In this document: in pieces, positions 8,331 through 16,048 of the stretch
How the letters are laid out: each line of letters opens with the position of its first letter
Numbering within the stretch: position 1 is the stretch's first letter
From: Bacillota bacterium
GTDB lineage: Bacteria; Bacillota; Clostridia; Peptostreptococcales; Anaerovoracaceae
Reading direction: 5' to 3'
DNA length: 64,000 bases
Assembly (NCBI GenBank): GCA_021769295.1
Contig: JAETTD010000009.1
Coordinates: forward strand, 25,235-89,234
The notes under the pieces: model-generated
What the model saw: the letters and a program-made list of their open reading frames with translations, nothing else
Database searches by the model: none
What the model was told of the DNA's origin: nothing
Program-made: the position numbers and the translations under genes

Positions 8331-8991
8331 AAATTTGGATATTTCTCTTAAATGCGCTCTTGAAAAAGAGTTTTCCTGGATAAATGACTTTGAAAATCCT
8401 TATGCAGGCTATGCCTTTTCATCTCAATTTAAATCCAATATGGAATCAATTATTCCACGAGCCGGATTTACCTATGTCAGCATTGGAAACAAGAGGATCC
8501 GAAAGGCTCTGTTAGCTGCGCTGATCGCACTGCTGGCAATTGCCATTACGGGCTGTGCCTTTACCGTACACTATGTTGTGGAATGGAACGAAAAGCAAAA
8601 TGACGCACAAGGGACTTTAGATGTTTCCTTTGAACTTAGCGGAGAGTCTCCGTCAGCTCCAAGGGATATGTTTCTCCCAAGTACGCCGCAGGGATACGTT
8701 ATTACAGATCAATATAGTGATGATTTTTCTTATACAATTACCTATTCTAATCCCCAGGGACACGAAATTCTCTGTTCTATCAGCAACGACATAGAAAACA
8801 TGAGTATCAGCCTCGATAATGAAGGTGCCTCTTTTGAGAAAACCACAATAAACGGGCAAAAAGGCTACGCCTATTCCAAGGATGGCATCAATGCGCTTTT
8901 CTGGGCAGACAGCATATATTTTTATGAGCTACAGGGAAACTGCGAAATGGATACTTTACTCACAATGGCCGGGAGCATGGCCGGCATTTGA
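8323..8991 (+). CDS. Membrane anti-sigma factor candidate with DUF4367-like domain
   Basis: A 222-residue single-pass membrane protein: about 65 cytoplasmic residues, one membrane helix (ALLAALIALLAIAITGCAF, about residues 63-82), then an extracellular domain. The outer domain pattern (TPQGYVITDQYSDD...YTITYSNPQGHEILCSIS) is that of DUF4367 proteins, which in Firmicutes often accompany ECF sigma factors. The inside-out topology and the eight-base overlap with the sigma gene support an anti-sigma role. I do not see a clear ZAS zinc motif in the N-terminal part, so the sigma-binding mode is uncertain. Confidence 0.7.
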   Translation: MNKNLDISLKCALEKEFSWINDFENPYAGYAFSSQFKSNMESIIPRAGFTYVSIGNKRIRKALLAALIALLAIAITGCAFTVHYVVEWNEKQNDAQGTLDVSFELSGESPSAPRDMFLPSTPQGYVITDQYSDDFSYTITYSNPQGHEILCSISNDIENMSISLDNEGASFEKTTINGQKGYAYSKDGINALFWADSIYFYELQGNCEMDTLLTMAGSMAGI

Positions 8992-9016
8992 CACAGAGCC
9001 TATATAAGTCAAAAGA

Positions 9017-9042
9017 AAAACCCCTGCGGTTGCAGGGGTTTT
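9017..9042 (+). terminator. Terminator after the sigma/anti-sigma operon
   Basis: A perfect 11-pair stem, AAAACCCCTGC (9017-9027) with GCAGGGGTTTT (9032-9042), has a four-base loop. Confidence 0.85.
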
Positions 9043-9124
9043 AAGTCTTTGTTGGATGAGCCTTGCGTCGTAGATTTCTGCCAATCGCTTTGCTCTTGGG
9101 AAATCCTGACGAAAGACGTTCCAT

Positions 9125-9143
9125 CGATTTTCTTCGAAAATCG
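9125..9143. other. Short hairpin between the anti-sigma gene and rpsI
   Basis: CGATTTTC (9125-9132) and GAAAATCG (9136-9143) form an eight-pair stem with a three-base loop, just beyond the 3' end of rpsI. It lacks a T-run in either direction, so it is more likely a 3' stabilising hairpin than a terminator. Confidence 0.4.
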
Positions 9144-9155
9144 GGATACGGCTTT

Positions 9156-9551
9156 TTATCTCTTCGAGAACTGGCTTGCTCTTCTTGCTTTCTTTAAGCC
9201 GTATTTCTTTCTTTCTTTCATTCTGGAATCTCTTGTTAAGAATCCTGCTGCCTTCAGAGGCGCTCTGTAGCTTTCCTTATCAGCTACGCAAAGAGCTCTT
9301 GAGATGCCGTGTCTGAGCGCACCTGCCTGACCTGTAAATCCGCCGCCGTAAACTGTTGCCACAACGTCAAATTTGCCTTCGCAACCTGCGATTTCGAAAG
9401 GTCTTCTAACCTCTCTCTTAACGATTTCCATTCCGAAGTAATCTTCTAAATCTTTCTTGTTGACAGTAATTTTTCCAGTTCCGGGAATCAGTCTAACTCT
9501 AGCAACTGAACTTTTTCTTCTGCCTGTTCCTTGATATTGAATCTTTGCCAT
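9156..9551 (-). CDS. rpsI: 30S ribosomal protein S9
   Basis: S9 of the small ribosomal subunit, whose C-terminal tail reaches the P-site tRNA. The 131 residues match the usual bacterial length, starting [16 protein letters not shown] and ending in the basic tail [16 protein letters not shown]. The gene follows rplM by 17 bases, the near-universal L13-S9 operon order. Confidence 0.98.
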   Translation of the reverse strand: MAKIQYQGTGRRKSSVARVRLIPGTGKITVNKKDLEDYFGMEIVKREVRRPFEIAGCEGKFDVVATVYGGGFTGQAGALRHGISRALCVADKESYRAPLKAAGFLTRDSRMKERKKYGLKKARRASQFSKR

Positions 9552-9568
9552 TGTCTATCTCCCCTTTC

Positions 9569-9997
9569 CTAGAATTCCCAAGTTTCCGGTTTCTGTGCAG
9601 CATGAGCGTGCTCAGGACCTGCATAAACCTTTAACTTCTTAAGCATCTGTCTTCCAAGTTTTCCGTCAGGAAGCATGCCTTTTACGGCGTGTCTGATGAT
9701 TTCGTCAGGCTTCTTTGCCTGCAACTTTTCAAAAGTAGTTTCTCTGAGACCACCCGGATATCCGGTATGTCTCTTGTAGATCTTCTCTTTTCTCTTCTTA
9801 CCTGTTACTTCTACCTTTTCAGCGTTGATAACGATTACATAATCGCCGCAGTCAACGTGAGGAGTGTAAATAGGTTTCTTTTTGCCTCTCAAAATGGAAG
9901 CAACTTCGGAAGCCATTCTTCCGAGGGTCTTGCCTTCTGCATCTACAACGTACCATTTACGTTCTACTTCTGCAGGCTTAGCAATAAATGATTTCAT
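9569..9997 (-). CDS. rplM: 50S ribosomal protein L13
   Basis: L13 of the large subunit, an early assembly protein, 142 residues. Diagnostic segments are [33 protein letters not shown] and [21 protein letters not shown] is the ribosome binding site. It is the first gene of the L13-S9 operon and is preceded by a structured leader. Confidence 0.98.
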   Translation of the reverse strand: MKSFIAKPAEVERKWYVVDAEGKTLGRMASEVASILRGKKKPIYTPHVDCGDYVIVINAEKVEVTGKKRKEKIYKRHTGYPGGLRETTFEKLQAKKPDEIIRHAVKGMLPDGKLGRQMLKKLKVYAGPEHAHAAQKPETWEF

Positions 9998-10022
9998 TTT
10001 TCTTTTCCTTTCTACCTACTGG

Positions 10023-10190
10023 GTTTGAACGTGAACCGCCTGCGGTCTTATGGTTCAAACTTTTTCGGCTTTGTCTACTTGGATTTTGCCGTCTTGCGGT
10101 CCGCCAAAATCGTTTTCGATATACTAAAACTTTTTAGTTTTGGGGCTTACGGACGGATTCCCATCCTGCTCCCATACGCATAAACATGCT
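10023..10190 (-). promoter_or_regulatory. Structured 5' leader of rplM-rpsI (L13 leader candidate)
   Basis: The transcribed leader is about 190 bases long and holds stacked stems: GTTTGAAC (10023-10030) with GTTCAAAC (10053-10060), GATTTTG (10082-10088) with CAAAATC (10105-10111), and AAAACT-type arms near 10125-10140. L13 leaders that let the ribosomal protein repress its own operon are known in Firmicutes. I cannot align this one to the published model, so the name is an inference from position and structure. Confidence 0.55.
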
Positions 10191-10195
10191 TTTAT

Positions 10196-10224
10196 ATTAT
10201 ATATTCTATGTGTTGGAAAATCAA
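10196..10224 (-). promoter_or_regulatory. Promoter of rplM-rpsI
   Basis: TTGATT (plus-strand AATCAA, 10219-10224) and TATAAT (plus-strand ATTATA, 10196-10201) are separated by 17 bases. It lies just past the 3' end of cca. Confidence 0.75.
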
Positions 10225-10231
10225 TAGTTTT

Positions 10232-11587
10232 TTAACGAGTATCAGGCTTTTTTGGTAAAATTTTGTTCAAACGGCATGCTTCGTTAATAAGTTTTTTCCT
10301 GTCATTAGGAAATCTGCCCTCTATGACTTCCTCAAGAAGCATCGCAAGAACTTTTCCGATTTCCTTCCCCTGCGTAAAGCCAATGGTTATCAAGTCATTT
10401 CCGTCAATCGCCAAGTCCCTGAGGGAAAAACATTCTTCTTTTTCAATTATTTCCTTTGCTATCGATTCGAGCTCGTCATAATAGCGCTGTCTACTGCGGT
10501 ATTCGGGGCTTTGAGCCAAATTATCCGCCCTTTTGAGCTGCAAAAGGTCAAAAAACATTTCCGGGGAAATCTTGTTCATCACACGCTTGACTGCCTTTTC
10601 GGAAAGCTCGATTTGCAAATCATGCAGTCTGACCAGCTCCGTGACTTTTTGCTTTGTGTCATTATCAAACTTCAATCTGCTCATAATTTTTTCGGTAAGC
10701 TCGGCGCTTATGGAGGCATGTCCGAAAAAATGTCCCACGCCTTCATTGTCTAAACTAAAGCACTTAGGTTTGCCTATGTCATGAAAAAGCGCCGCAAGCC
10801 GCAGAACCGGTGTTGCGTCAACTGCTCCCACAGCTACGGCAGAGTGAGTCAAAACGTCATATACGTGATGAGGATTGCATTGGCGAAAGCCTTTCATATA
10901 AAGAATTTCGGGAATAACCGCACCGATTATGTCGGCGTTTTCAACAATACATTTTTCTGCATGTCGGCCGCAAAGGAGCTTTACAAGCTCATCTCTGACC
11001 CTTTCTGCGCTTATTTCCTGCAAAAGCTTTTTATTATCTTCCATGGCCCATAAAGTTTTTTCTTCTATTTCAAAACCCGTGACAGAAGCAAAGCGGAGCG
11101 CCCTCATTATCCTCAAAGCGTCCTCCTTAAATCTCCGGTCGGGATTACCCACGCATCTGATTACGCCTGCTTCAATATCTTCTGTCCCTCCGAAATAGTC
11201 CACTATGCCGGCACCCGGGGCGAAAGCCACAGCATTCATCGTAAAATCACGCCTTGCCACATCCTCCCGCAGGCTCCTCGTAAAGCGTATGCTGCCGGGA
11301 TGACGGCAGTCAAAGTATTGTCCCTCAACTCTGTAAGTGGTTATTTCTATAGGCATATCGTCTATTATAACCGTGACGGTGCCATGCTTTATACCTGTCT
11401 CTATAACTTTATATGAAGAAAACACACTCTCCGTTTCCCGGGGCAAAGCCGATGTTGTCACGTCGTAGTCCGAAGGAAATTTTCCCATGAGGCAGTCTCT
11501 GATACAGCCTCCCACGGCATAGGCTTCAAACCCTGCTTCTCCAAGAAGCGTCAGCGCCTTATTCACTTGGCTCGGAAGCTTAATCAT
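10232..11587 (-). CDS. cca: CCA-adding tRNA nucleotidyltransferase
   Basis: Adds or repairs the 3' CCA end of tRNAs (class II polymerase-beta-like nucleotidyltransferase, 451 residues). Visible features are the nucleotide-binding GGCIRDCLMG, the metal-binding pair in SDYDV, the RRDFTMNA motif, the RALRFAS segment of the tRNA-binding neck, and a C-terminal HD domain (FHDIGKPKC...HASIS). The HD domain marks the subtype with phosphohydrolase activity. A poly(A) polymerase is the main alternative, but organisms of this type usually have CCA enzymes. Confidence 0.9.
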   Translation of the reverse strand: MIKLPSQVNKALTLLGEAGFEAYAVGGCIRDCLMGKFPSDYDVTTSALPRETESVFSSYKVIETGIKHGTVTVIIDDMPIEITTYRVEGQYFDCRHPGSIRFTRSLREDVARRDFTMNAVAFAPGAGIVDYFGGTEDIEAGVIRCVGNPDRRFKEDALRIMRALRFASVTGFEIEEKTLWAMEDNKKLLQEISAERVRDELVKLLCGRHAEKCIVENADIIGAVIPEILYMKGFRQCNPHHVYDVLTHSAVAVGAVDATPVLRLAALFHDIGKPKCFSLDNEGVGHFFGHASISAELTEKIMSRLKFDNDTKQKVTELVRLHDLQIELSEKAVKRVMNKISPEMFFDLLQLKRADNLAQSPEYRSRQRYYDELESIAKEIIEKEECFSLRDLAIDGNDLITIGFTQGKEIGKVLAMLLEEVIEGRFPNDRKKLINEACRLNKILPKKPDTR

Positions 11588-11705
11588 CTCTTGTCCCTCC
11601 CATGTCTACAGTTTACCCTACTTCTTGCCTCAATTCAATCCCGCCTTGCATTTACTCTTTTTTACCTTTATAATAATTTCATTGACTATCAAGGAGATGC
11701 GGGAT

Positions 11706-12575
11706 ATGAAATCATATGCAAAAATTATTTTTTCAATGTTGGCTTGGGGAACCTTGCCCGTATTTGTAAGCAAAATTCCCTTTAGCAGCGCCGAAATCGT
11801 AATGTGGAGAATCATTTTCGGCTCGCTGTTTTTGACCGCCGTATTTATGATTACCAAGAGCAAAGAAACCGATACATCGTGTAAGAAACCTATTCTCCGC
11901 CTGATTATTACGGGCATTCTCATGGGTGCAAACTGGGTTGCTCTTTTCGAATCCTACAGGTGTATAGATGTCAGCATTGCCACATTGGTATATTACATGG
12001 CTCCCGTAATAGTAATGGTCGTCTCCGTGTTCCTTTTCAAAGAACACGCCGGCTTTATCAAGATATGCGGCATGGCTGCGGCTTTAGCGGGCATGTTTAT
12101 AGTAACCGGAGTAAACGTAGGGGGAAGCGAGCCTGTAAGGGGTCTTATTTTGAGCACCGCCTCGGCAATATTATATGCTTCCGTCACTTTAATGAATAAA
12201 TGTATCAAGGGGCTTTCGGGCTTGGAAATGACCTTGATTCAGCTCATAGGAGCGGCCGTTGTCGTAATTCCTTATGCAATAATATCTCATGACGGGCCTT
12301 GGCTTAACCTGTTTTCGGAGGCCGGGCTTTACACCGTTATCATAGGGTTCGTACATACAGGCATTGCCCTTTTCTTCTTCTTCTCCGCCATACAGGAGCT
12401 TCCTGCCCAAAGCGTGGCTCTGTGCAGTTACATAGACCCGGCATCGGCTTTGTTTTTTGCTGCCGTTTTCTTGGGCGAATCCTTATCACCATTTCAAATA
12501 TTCGGAGCCTTTCTGATTTTGGGCGGAGCCGCCGCAGGGGAGCTGTGGGGTAACAAGCTGCGAAATTCTCATTAA
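11706..12575 (+). CDS. EamA-family drug/metabolite transporter
   Basis: A 289-residue transporter of the DMT superfamily with about ten membrane helices in two EamA repeats. YYMAPVIVMVVSVFLFKEH closes the first repeat, and SYIDPASALFFAAVFLGE the second. The start at 11706 is chosen because AAGGAG precedes it by about nine bases; the longer frame runs back through the intergenic region. It stands alone, back to back with cca. Substrate unknown. Confidence 0.85.
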   Translation: MKSYAKIIFSMLAWGTLPVFVSKIPFSSAEIVMWRIIFGSLFLTAVFMITKSKETDTSCKKPILRLIITGILMGANWVALFESYRCIDVSIATLVYYMAPVIVMVVSVFLFKEHAGFIKICGMAAALAGMFIVTGVNVGGSEPVRGLILSTASAILYASVTLMNKCIKGLSGLEMTLIQLIGAAVVVIPYAIISHDGPWLNLFSEAGLYTVIIGFVHTGIALFFFFSAIQELPAQSVALCSYIDPASALFFAAVFLGESLSPFQIFGAFLILGGAAAGELWGNKLRNSH

Positions 12576-12590
12576 ATATATATAAAAACA

Positions 12591-12621
12591 GAGAGGCAAA
12601 AAATTTTGCCTCTCGTTTTTT
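12591..12621. terminator. Bidirectional terminator between the EamA gene and the ABC operon
   Basis: GAGAGGCAAAA (12591-12601) pairs perfectly with TTTTGCCTCTC (12604-12614). A T-run follows on the plus strand and an A-run precedes it, so it can serve both converging genes. Confidence 0.85.
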
Positions 12622-12645
12622 TAATATATTCATATGAAGAAGTTT

Positions 12646-13440
12646 TTATACCAGCATCATTCTGTCATTGGCAAATTCTTCACCTGTGGAAATCTCAAAT
12701 TTCTTGAGCAAATCCGAAACCTTAAGGTTTGATTTTTCTTCTCCGGAAACATCGTATATAATCTTTCCGTTCATCATCATAATCAAACGGTTTCCGTATT
12801 TTATGGCATCTTTCATATTGTGAGTTACCATTATGGCCGTAAGCTTATTTTCTTTTATAAGCTCGTCTGTCATGGCAAGTACCTTGGCTGCCGTCTTAGG
12901 GTCAAGGGCAGCAGTATGCTCATCAAGGAGCAGAAGGTCCGGCTTTTGAATCGTTGCCATAAGCAAGGTGAGCGCCTGACGCTGTCCGCCTGACAGCAGC
13001 GAAACCTTGGTCTGAAGTCTGTCCTCAAGGCCCAGATCAAAAGGCGCAAGCAGCTTCTTGTAAAGCTCCCTTTCCTCTTTGGTCACTCCCCATTTAAGGC
13101 CTCTCTTTTTTCCTCTTCTCATCGCTATAGCCAGATTTTCCTCTATCCACATATCGCCGGCTGTGCCCTTCATAGGATCTTGGAAAACTCTTCCGATTCG
13201 CTTTGCTCTTATGTGTTCGGGCTGGTTTGTTACGTTTTCCCCGCCTATTTTAATCAAACCGCTGTCAAGAGGAAATGCCCCTGAAATCATATTGAGCATG
13301 GTGGATTTGCCTGCGCCGTTTCCGCCTATTACCGTAATAAAGTCGCCGTCCTGAACATTCAGGTTCACTCCTTGCAGCGCAACCTTTTCATTGGCAGATC
13401 CTCTGTTAAATGTTTTGCATACATCTTTAAGCACCAACAT
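12646..13440 (-). CDS. ABC transporter ATP-binding protein (aromatic amino acid-type uptake)
   Basis: The ATPase of the uptake system encoded by 12646-15384, 264 residues. It has Walker A GGNGAGKS, signature LSGGQRQ, Walker B LLLLDEHTAAL (Glu then His, the ABC catalytic pair EH) and an H-loop THN. I take ATG 13440 (MLVLKDV) because GAGGAGG stands nine bases upstream; the upstream ATG overlaps that ribosome binding site. The start overlaps the permease stop by 14 bases, so translation is coupled. The gene set binding protein / permease / ATPase matches the family annotated as tryptophan/tyrosine transporters. Confidence 0.88.
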   Translation of the reverse strand: MLVLKDVCKTFNRGSANEKVALQGVNLNVQDGDFITVIGGNGAGKSTMLNMISGAFPLDSGLIKIGGENVTNQPEHIRAKRIGRVFQDPMKGTAGDMWIEENLAIAMRRGKKRGLKWGVTKEERELYKKLLAPFDLGLEDRLQTKVSLLSGGQRQALTLLMATIQKPDLLLLDEHTAALDPKTAAKVLAMTDELIKENKLTAIMVTHNMKDAIKYGNRLIMMMNGKIIYDVSGEEKSNLKVSDLLKKFEISTGEEFANDRMMLV

Positions 13441-14395
13441 TGGTATCCACCTCCTCATACTTTTTCATATTGGCATTGATTCGTTTTTTCTCTGATATAT
13501 GTTCCCTGACCACAGGTACCGATAATGCCGCTATAACCAGAACGGCTGTCAAAAGTTTCAGATTATTCGGATTGAATCCCAAAAGCAGAACCACCGCAAT
13601 GATTACCCTGTATATTATACTGCCGAAGAAAACCGATGCAATTCTAATCTTAAAGGAACCTTTTGTGCCGAAGATAACTTCACCTATTATTATAGATGCA
13701 AGGCCGATTACGATAGTTCCCGTTCCCATTCCGACATCGCCGTATCTTTGTATCTGGGCTACCAGAGCTCCGGAAAGAGCAACAAACCCGTTGGCGATTA
13801 TGAGTCCGACAATCTTCATGCTATCGGTGTTTCCGCCCTGCGCTTTTACCATTGCCTCGTTGATTCCCGTGGCTCTGATAAGGCATCCCTGTTCCGTGCC
13901 GAAAAACCAATACAAACCCATTATTATTACAATAGCCAAAATGAGCCCTATAGATACGTTGGTAACTTTTGCGCTGATTCCAAAGAGCGCTGCGATTTTA
14001 TCCGGTATGGTTTCTACGCTCTGCTCTCCGAACTGAGACATACCTATATTGGATTTACCGCCTAATATCATCAGATTTACGGAATAAAGAGAAAGCATGG
14101 TCAAAATTCCCGCTAAAATCGCAGGTATCTTTAACTTGGTATGTAATATTCCCGTGACAAATCCGGCAACCATTCCGCATAAGATTGCCAGCAAACTTGA
14201 AAGCACAGGATTCCACCCTGCCGCAACCGTAGCCGCAACCATGCATCCGCCCAGTGCAAAGGTGCCGTCTACCGTCATATCTGCTATATCCAGTACCTTA
14301 AACGTTATATATACCCCGATTGCCATAATCCCCCAGACTAATCCGAGGGATATGGCATCAGGCAGGTTTTTCATTATACTTGCAAGAAGTTCCAT
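13427..14395 (-). CDS. ABC transporter permease (aromatic amino acid-type uptake)
   Basis: A 322-residue membrane protein of the BPD_transp_2 (LivH/RbsC-like) permease type with about eight to nine helices. It has an early GIYITFKVLDIADMT-like entry (here GVYITFKVLDIADMTVDG) and the cytoplasmic coupling stretch RATGINEAMVKAQG. The ATG at 14395 is preceded by AAGGGTG; a GTG three codons upstream is the alternative. It lies between the binding-protein gene and the ATPase gene and overlaps the latter by 14 bases. Confidence 0.87.
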   Translation of the reverse strand: MELLASIMKNLPDAISLGLVWGIMAIGVYITFKVLDIADMTVDGTFALGGCMVAATVAAGWNPVLSSLLAILCGMVAGFVTGILHTKLKIPAILAGILTMLSLYSVNLMILGGKSNIGMSQFGEQSVETIPDKIAALFGISAKVTNVSIGLILAIVIIMGLYWFFGTEQGCLIRATGINEAMVKAQGGNTDSMKIVGLIIANGFVALSGALVAQIQRYGDVGMGTGTIVIGLASIIIGEVIFGTKGSFKIRIASVFFGSIIYRVIIAVVLLLGFNPNNLKLLTAVLVIAALSVPVVREHISEKKRINANMKKYEEVDTNVGA

Positions 14396-14406
14396 AATCA
14401 ACACCC

Positions 14407-15384
14407 TTATTGATAAATTGTTGCAGCCTTTAAGATTGCTTCAGGAATGGTGATTCCCAGCTGGTCTGCGATTGCTGTATTAACTGCGTACTTCAGTGTA
14501 TCGCCGCCTAAGTATTCGATTGGCATCTTTGAAATATCTTCGCCCTTGAAAATTTTATCTGCCTGACGAGCTGTTGCAACGCCTAAGTCATAGTAATCAA
14601 GCGCATATGTGATAAGTCCGCCTTTTTCAACCATTCCGGCTTCTCCGCAGATTACAGGAAGTTTTTCCTGAGTTGCTACCATTGATACGGTATCCATGCC
14701 TGCTGCGATAGTGTTATCTGTAGGCGCATAGATTGCGTCAACTTTTCCTGAAAGGGAAGCTACCATTTGCTGAATCTCGTTGGATGAGGAAACAGATGCT
14801 TCTACTACCTCAAGTCCGTTGGCTGCTGCTGCTTCTTTGGCCAGTTTAAGCTGGATTTCCGAGTTGGATTCGTTGGAGCAGTAAAGCACTGCAATTTTCT
14901 GTGCGTCCGGTAAAATTTCTTTAAGCAGTTTAATCTGATCTGCTACCGGCGTAAGGTCTGATGTTCCCGAAACGTTGCATCCCGGTTCTTCGTTGGATGC
15001 CACAAGACCGGAGCCTGCCGGGTCTGTTACAGCAGATACCAGAATAGGAATATCTGTAGTCTTGCTTGCTGCCGCCTGAGCTGCCGGGGTTGCAATCGCA
15101 AAGATTAAATCCTTATCATCGTTTACCATGGCTTCTGCTATCGAAAGGCAATTTGCCTGCTCGCCGGAAGCTACCTGATAGTCGATTTCAATGTTTTCAC
15201 CGTCTACATATCCCAGGTTTTCGAGCTCATCCACAAATCCCTGATAGGATTTGTCCAGTGCATCATGCTTAACAAGCTGAATTACACCTATTTTCAATAC
15301 TTTGTCCTCCGTCTTGGTTCCTCCGCAGGAACAAAGTCCCACAACCATTACTGCTACCAGTAATAATGCTACAACTTTTTTCAT
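14407..15384 (-). CDS. ABC transporter substrate-binding lipoprotein (ABC_sub_bind family)
   Basis: A 325-residue extracellular binding lipoprotein. The signal peptide ends in the lipobox LCSC, with Cys20 as the likely lipid-modified residue. The body matches PF04392-type binding proteins (KIGVIQLVKHDALDKSYQGF at the start, then AVTDPAGSGLV and IYAPTDNTIAAGM). Streptococcal relatives bind tryptophan, and annotation pipelines call the group tryptophan/tyrosine transporters. Here the leader peptide upstream is rich in Phe and Tyr and lacks Trp, which suggests a Phe/Tyr substrate. That is an inference; the binding pocket cannot be read by eye. Confidence 0.88.
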   Translation of the reverse strand: MKKVVALLLVAVMVVGLCSCGGTKTEDKVLKIGVIQLVKHDALDKSYQGFVDELENLGYVDGENIEIDYQVASGEQANCLSIAEAMVNDDKDLIFAIATPAAQAAASKTTDIPILVSAVTDPAGSGLVASNEEPGCNVSGTSDLTPVADQIKLLKEILPDAQKIAVLYCSNESNSEIQLKLAKEAAAANGLEVVEASVSSSNEIQQMVASLSGKVDAIYAPTDNTIAAGMDTVSMVATQEKLPVICGEAGMVEKGGLITYALDYYDLGVATARQADKIFKGEDISKMPIEYLGGDTLKYAVNTAIADQLGITIPEAILKAATIYQ

Positions 15385-15420
15385 TTTTGTCGTCTCCTTT
15401 TCATATATTTGTCAGTGAAA

Positions 15421-15457
15421 AATAAAAAAGTTCATCTGCATAGCCTGCAAATGAACT
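15421..15457 (-). terminator. Attenuator terminator of the ABC uptake operon
   Basis: On the minus strand, arms AGTTCAT and ATGAACT (outer) and TGCA/TGCA (inner, after one mismatch) form a hairpin, followed at once by TTTTTTATTTTT. It ends about 37 bases before the binding-protein start codon, so it must be bypassed for expression. Its GCTATGCAGA segment is also the pairing partner of the antiterminator at 15501-15513. Confidence 0.85.
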
Positions 15458-15500
15458 CGTTCTGACTTTATTTTCTTTTGAGTTAATCAATCATGAGCAT

Positions 15501-15513
15501 CAGCCTATGCAGA
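15501..15513 (-). promoter_or_regulatory. Antiterminator arm overlapping the leader-peptide stop codon
   Basis: On the minus strand, TCTGCATAG-G-CTG can pair with CAG-G-CTATGCAGA in the terminator: nine pairs, one mismatch, three pairs. The pairing would break the terminator hairpin. The arm covers the last codon and TAG stop of the leader peptide, so a ribosome finishing translation would mask it. Confidence 0.75.
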
Positions 15514-15615
15514 AGTTTTCAGTTTTGGCATCGTAAAGTAAGCAAAGCAAAAGTATGCGCTGCCTGCAAAATAACCAAAAAATTTTTCAACTGCATTTAC
15601 TGCTTTTGGCAACAT
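15505..15615 (-). CDS. Phe/Tyr-rich leader peptide
   Basis: A 36-codon reading frame with ATG at 15615-15613 and TAG at 15507-15505, preceded by AAAGGAGAG at the right distance. Residues 12-27 carry six Phe and three Tyr (KFFGYFAGSAYFCFAYFT). Together with the terminator and antiterminator this is the classic layout of ribosome-mediated attenuation. With enough charged tRNA-Phe and tRNA-Tyr, the ribosome reaches the stop codon and the terminator forms. With stalling in the aromatic run, the antiterminator forms and the ABC uptake operon is transcribed. The peptide is short, but codon pattern, spacing and RNA pairing agree. Confidence 0.8.
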   Translation of the reverse strand: MLPKAVNAVEKFFGYFAGSAYFCFAYFTMPKLKTSA

Positions 15616-15644
15616 GATTTCTCTCCTTTCAAAAGTATGTTCTA

Positions 15645-15674
15645 ATAATACTACTCTCCGCCTTATTATGTCAA
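15645..15674 (-). promoter_or_regulatory. Promoter of the attenuated ABC uptake operon
   Basis: TTGACA (plus-strand TGTCAA, 15669-15674) and TATTAT (plus-strand ATAATA, 15645-15650) have an 18-base spacer. Transcription would begin about 25 bases before the leader-peptide ATG. Confidence 0.8.
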
Positions 15675-15782
15675 GACCTTTTTCTGAATTTTCTGAAAAT
15701 TTAACGGGTTCCTATATTTCAAAGGGAGTCTCAAAAGTTTTGTGGTTCCCTTCCCTATGCGGCATGGGCGTTCGTGTGCAGA

Positions 15783-16005
15783 TTGCCGTAATTTAAAGAA
15801 ATTTTTAAGTTTACGGCAATTTGAAGGCTTTCTGAAGGGCAATAATGCCGCAATTCGATGAAAATTAAAAAATTACGGCATTTTAGCTGGCTTCACAGCT
15901 CTAAAAATGCCGTAACTAACGAAAATTTTTAATTTTGCGGCAATTTACCTCCCCGACAAGCACTAAAACTGCCGAAATCAAGTCATTTTTAGGGATTTAC
16001 GGCAG
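15783..16005 (+). repeat. 62-bp-period hairpin array A (four units)
   Basis: Four units start with TGCCG at 15784, 15846, 15908 and 15970, exactly 62 bases apart. Each has a left arm like TGCCGTAA and a right arm like TTACGGCA about 32 bases on, an AT-rich centre, then about 22 bases of spacer. Arms vary between units (TGCCGCAA, TGCCGAAA). Spacers here are unrelated to those of arrays C-E. The array lies in the 433-base gap between the tyrS 3' end and the promoter of the ABC operon; nothing else is visible there. Confidence 0.9.
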
Positions 16006-16048
16006 TCGGGGCAGTCGGCTCTCTTGCTGGCCGGCAATTTGCCTCCCA

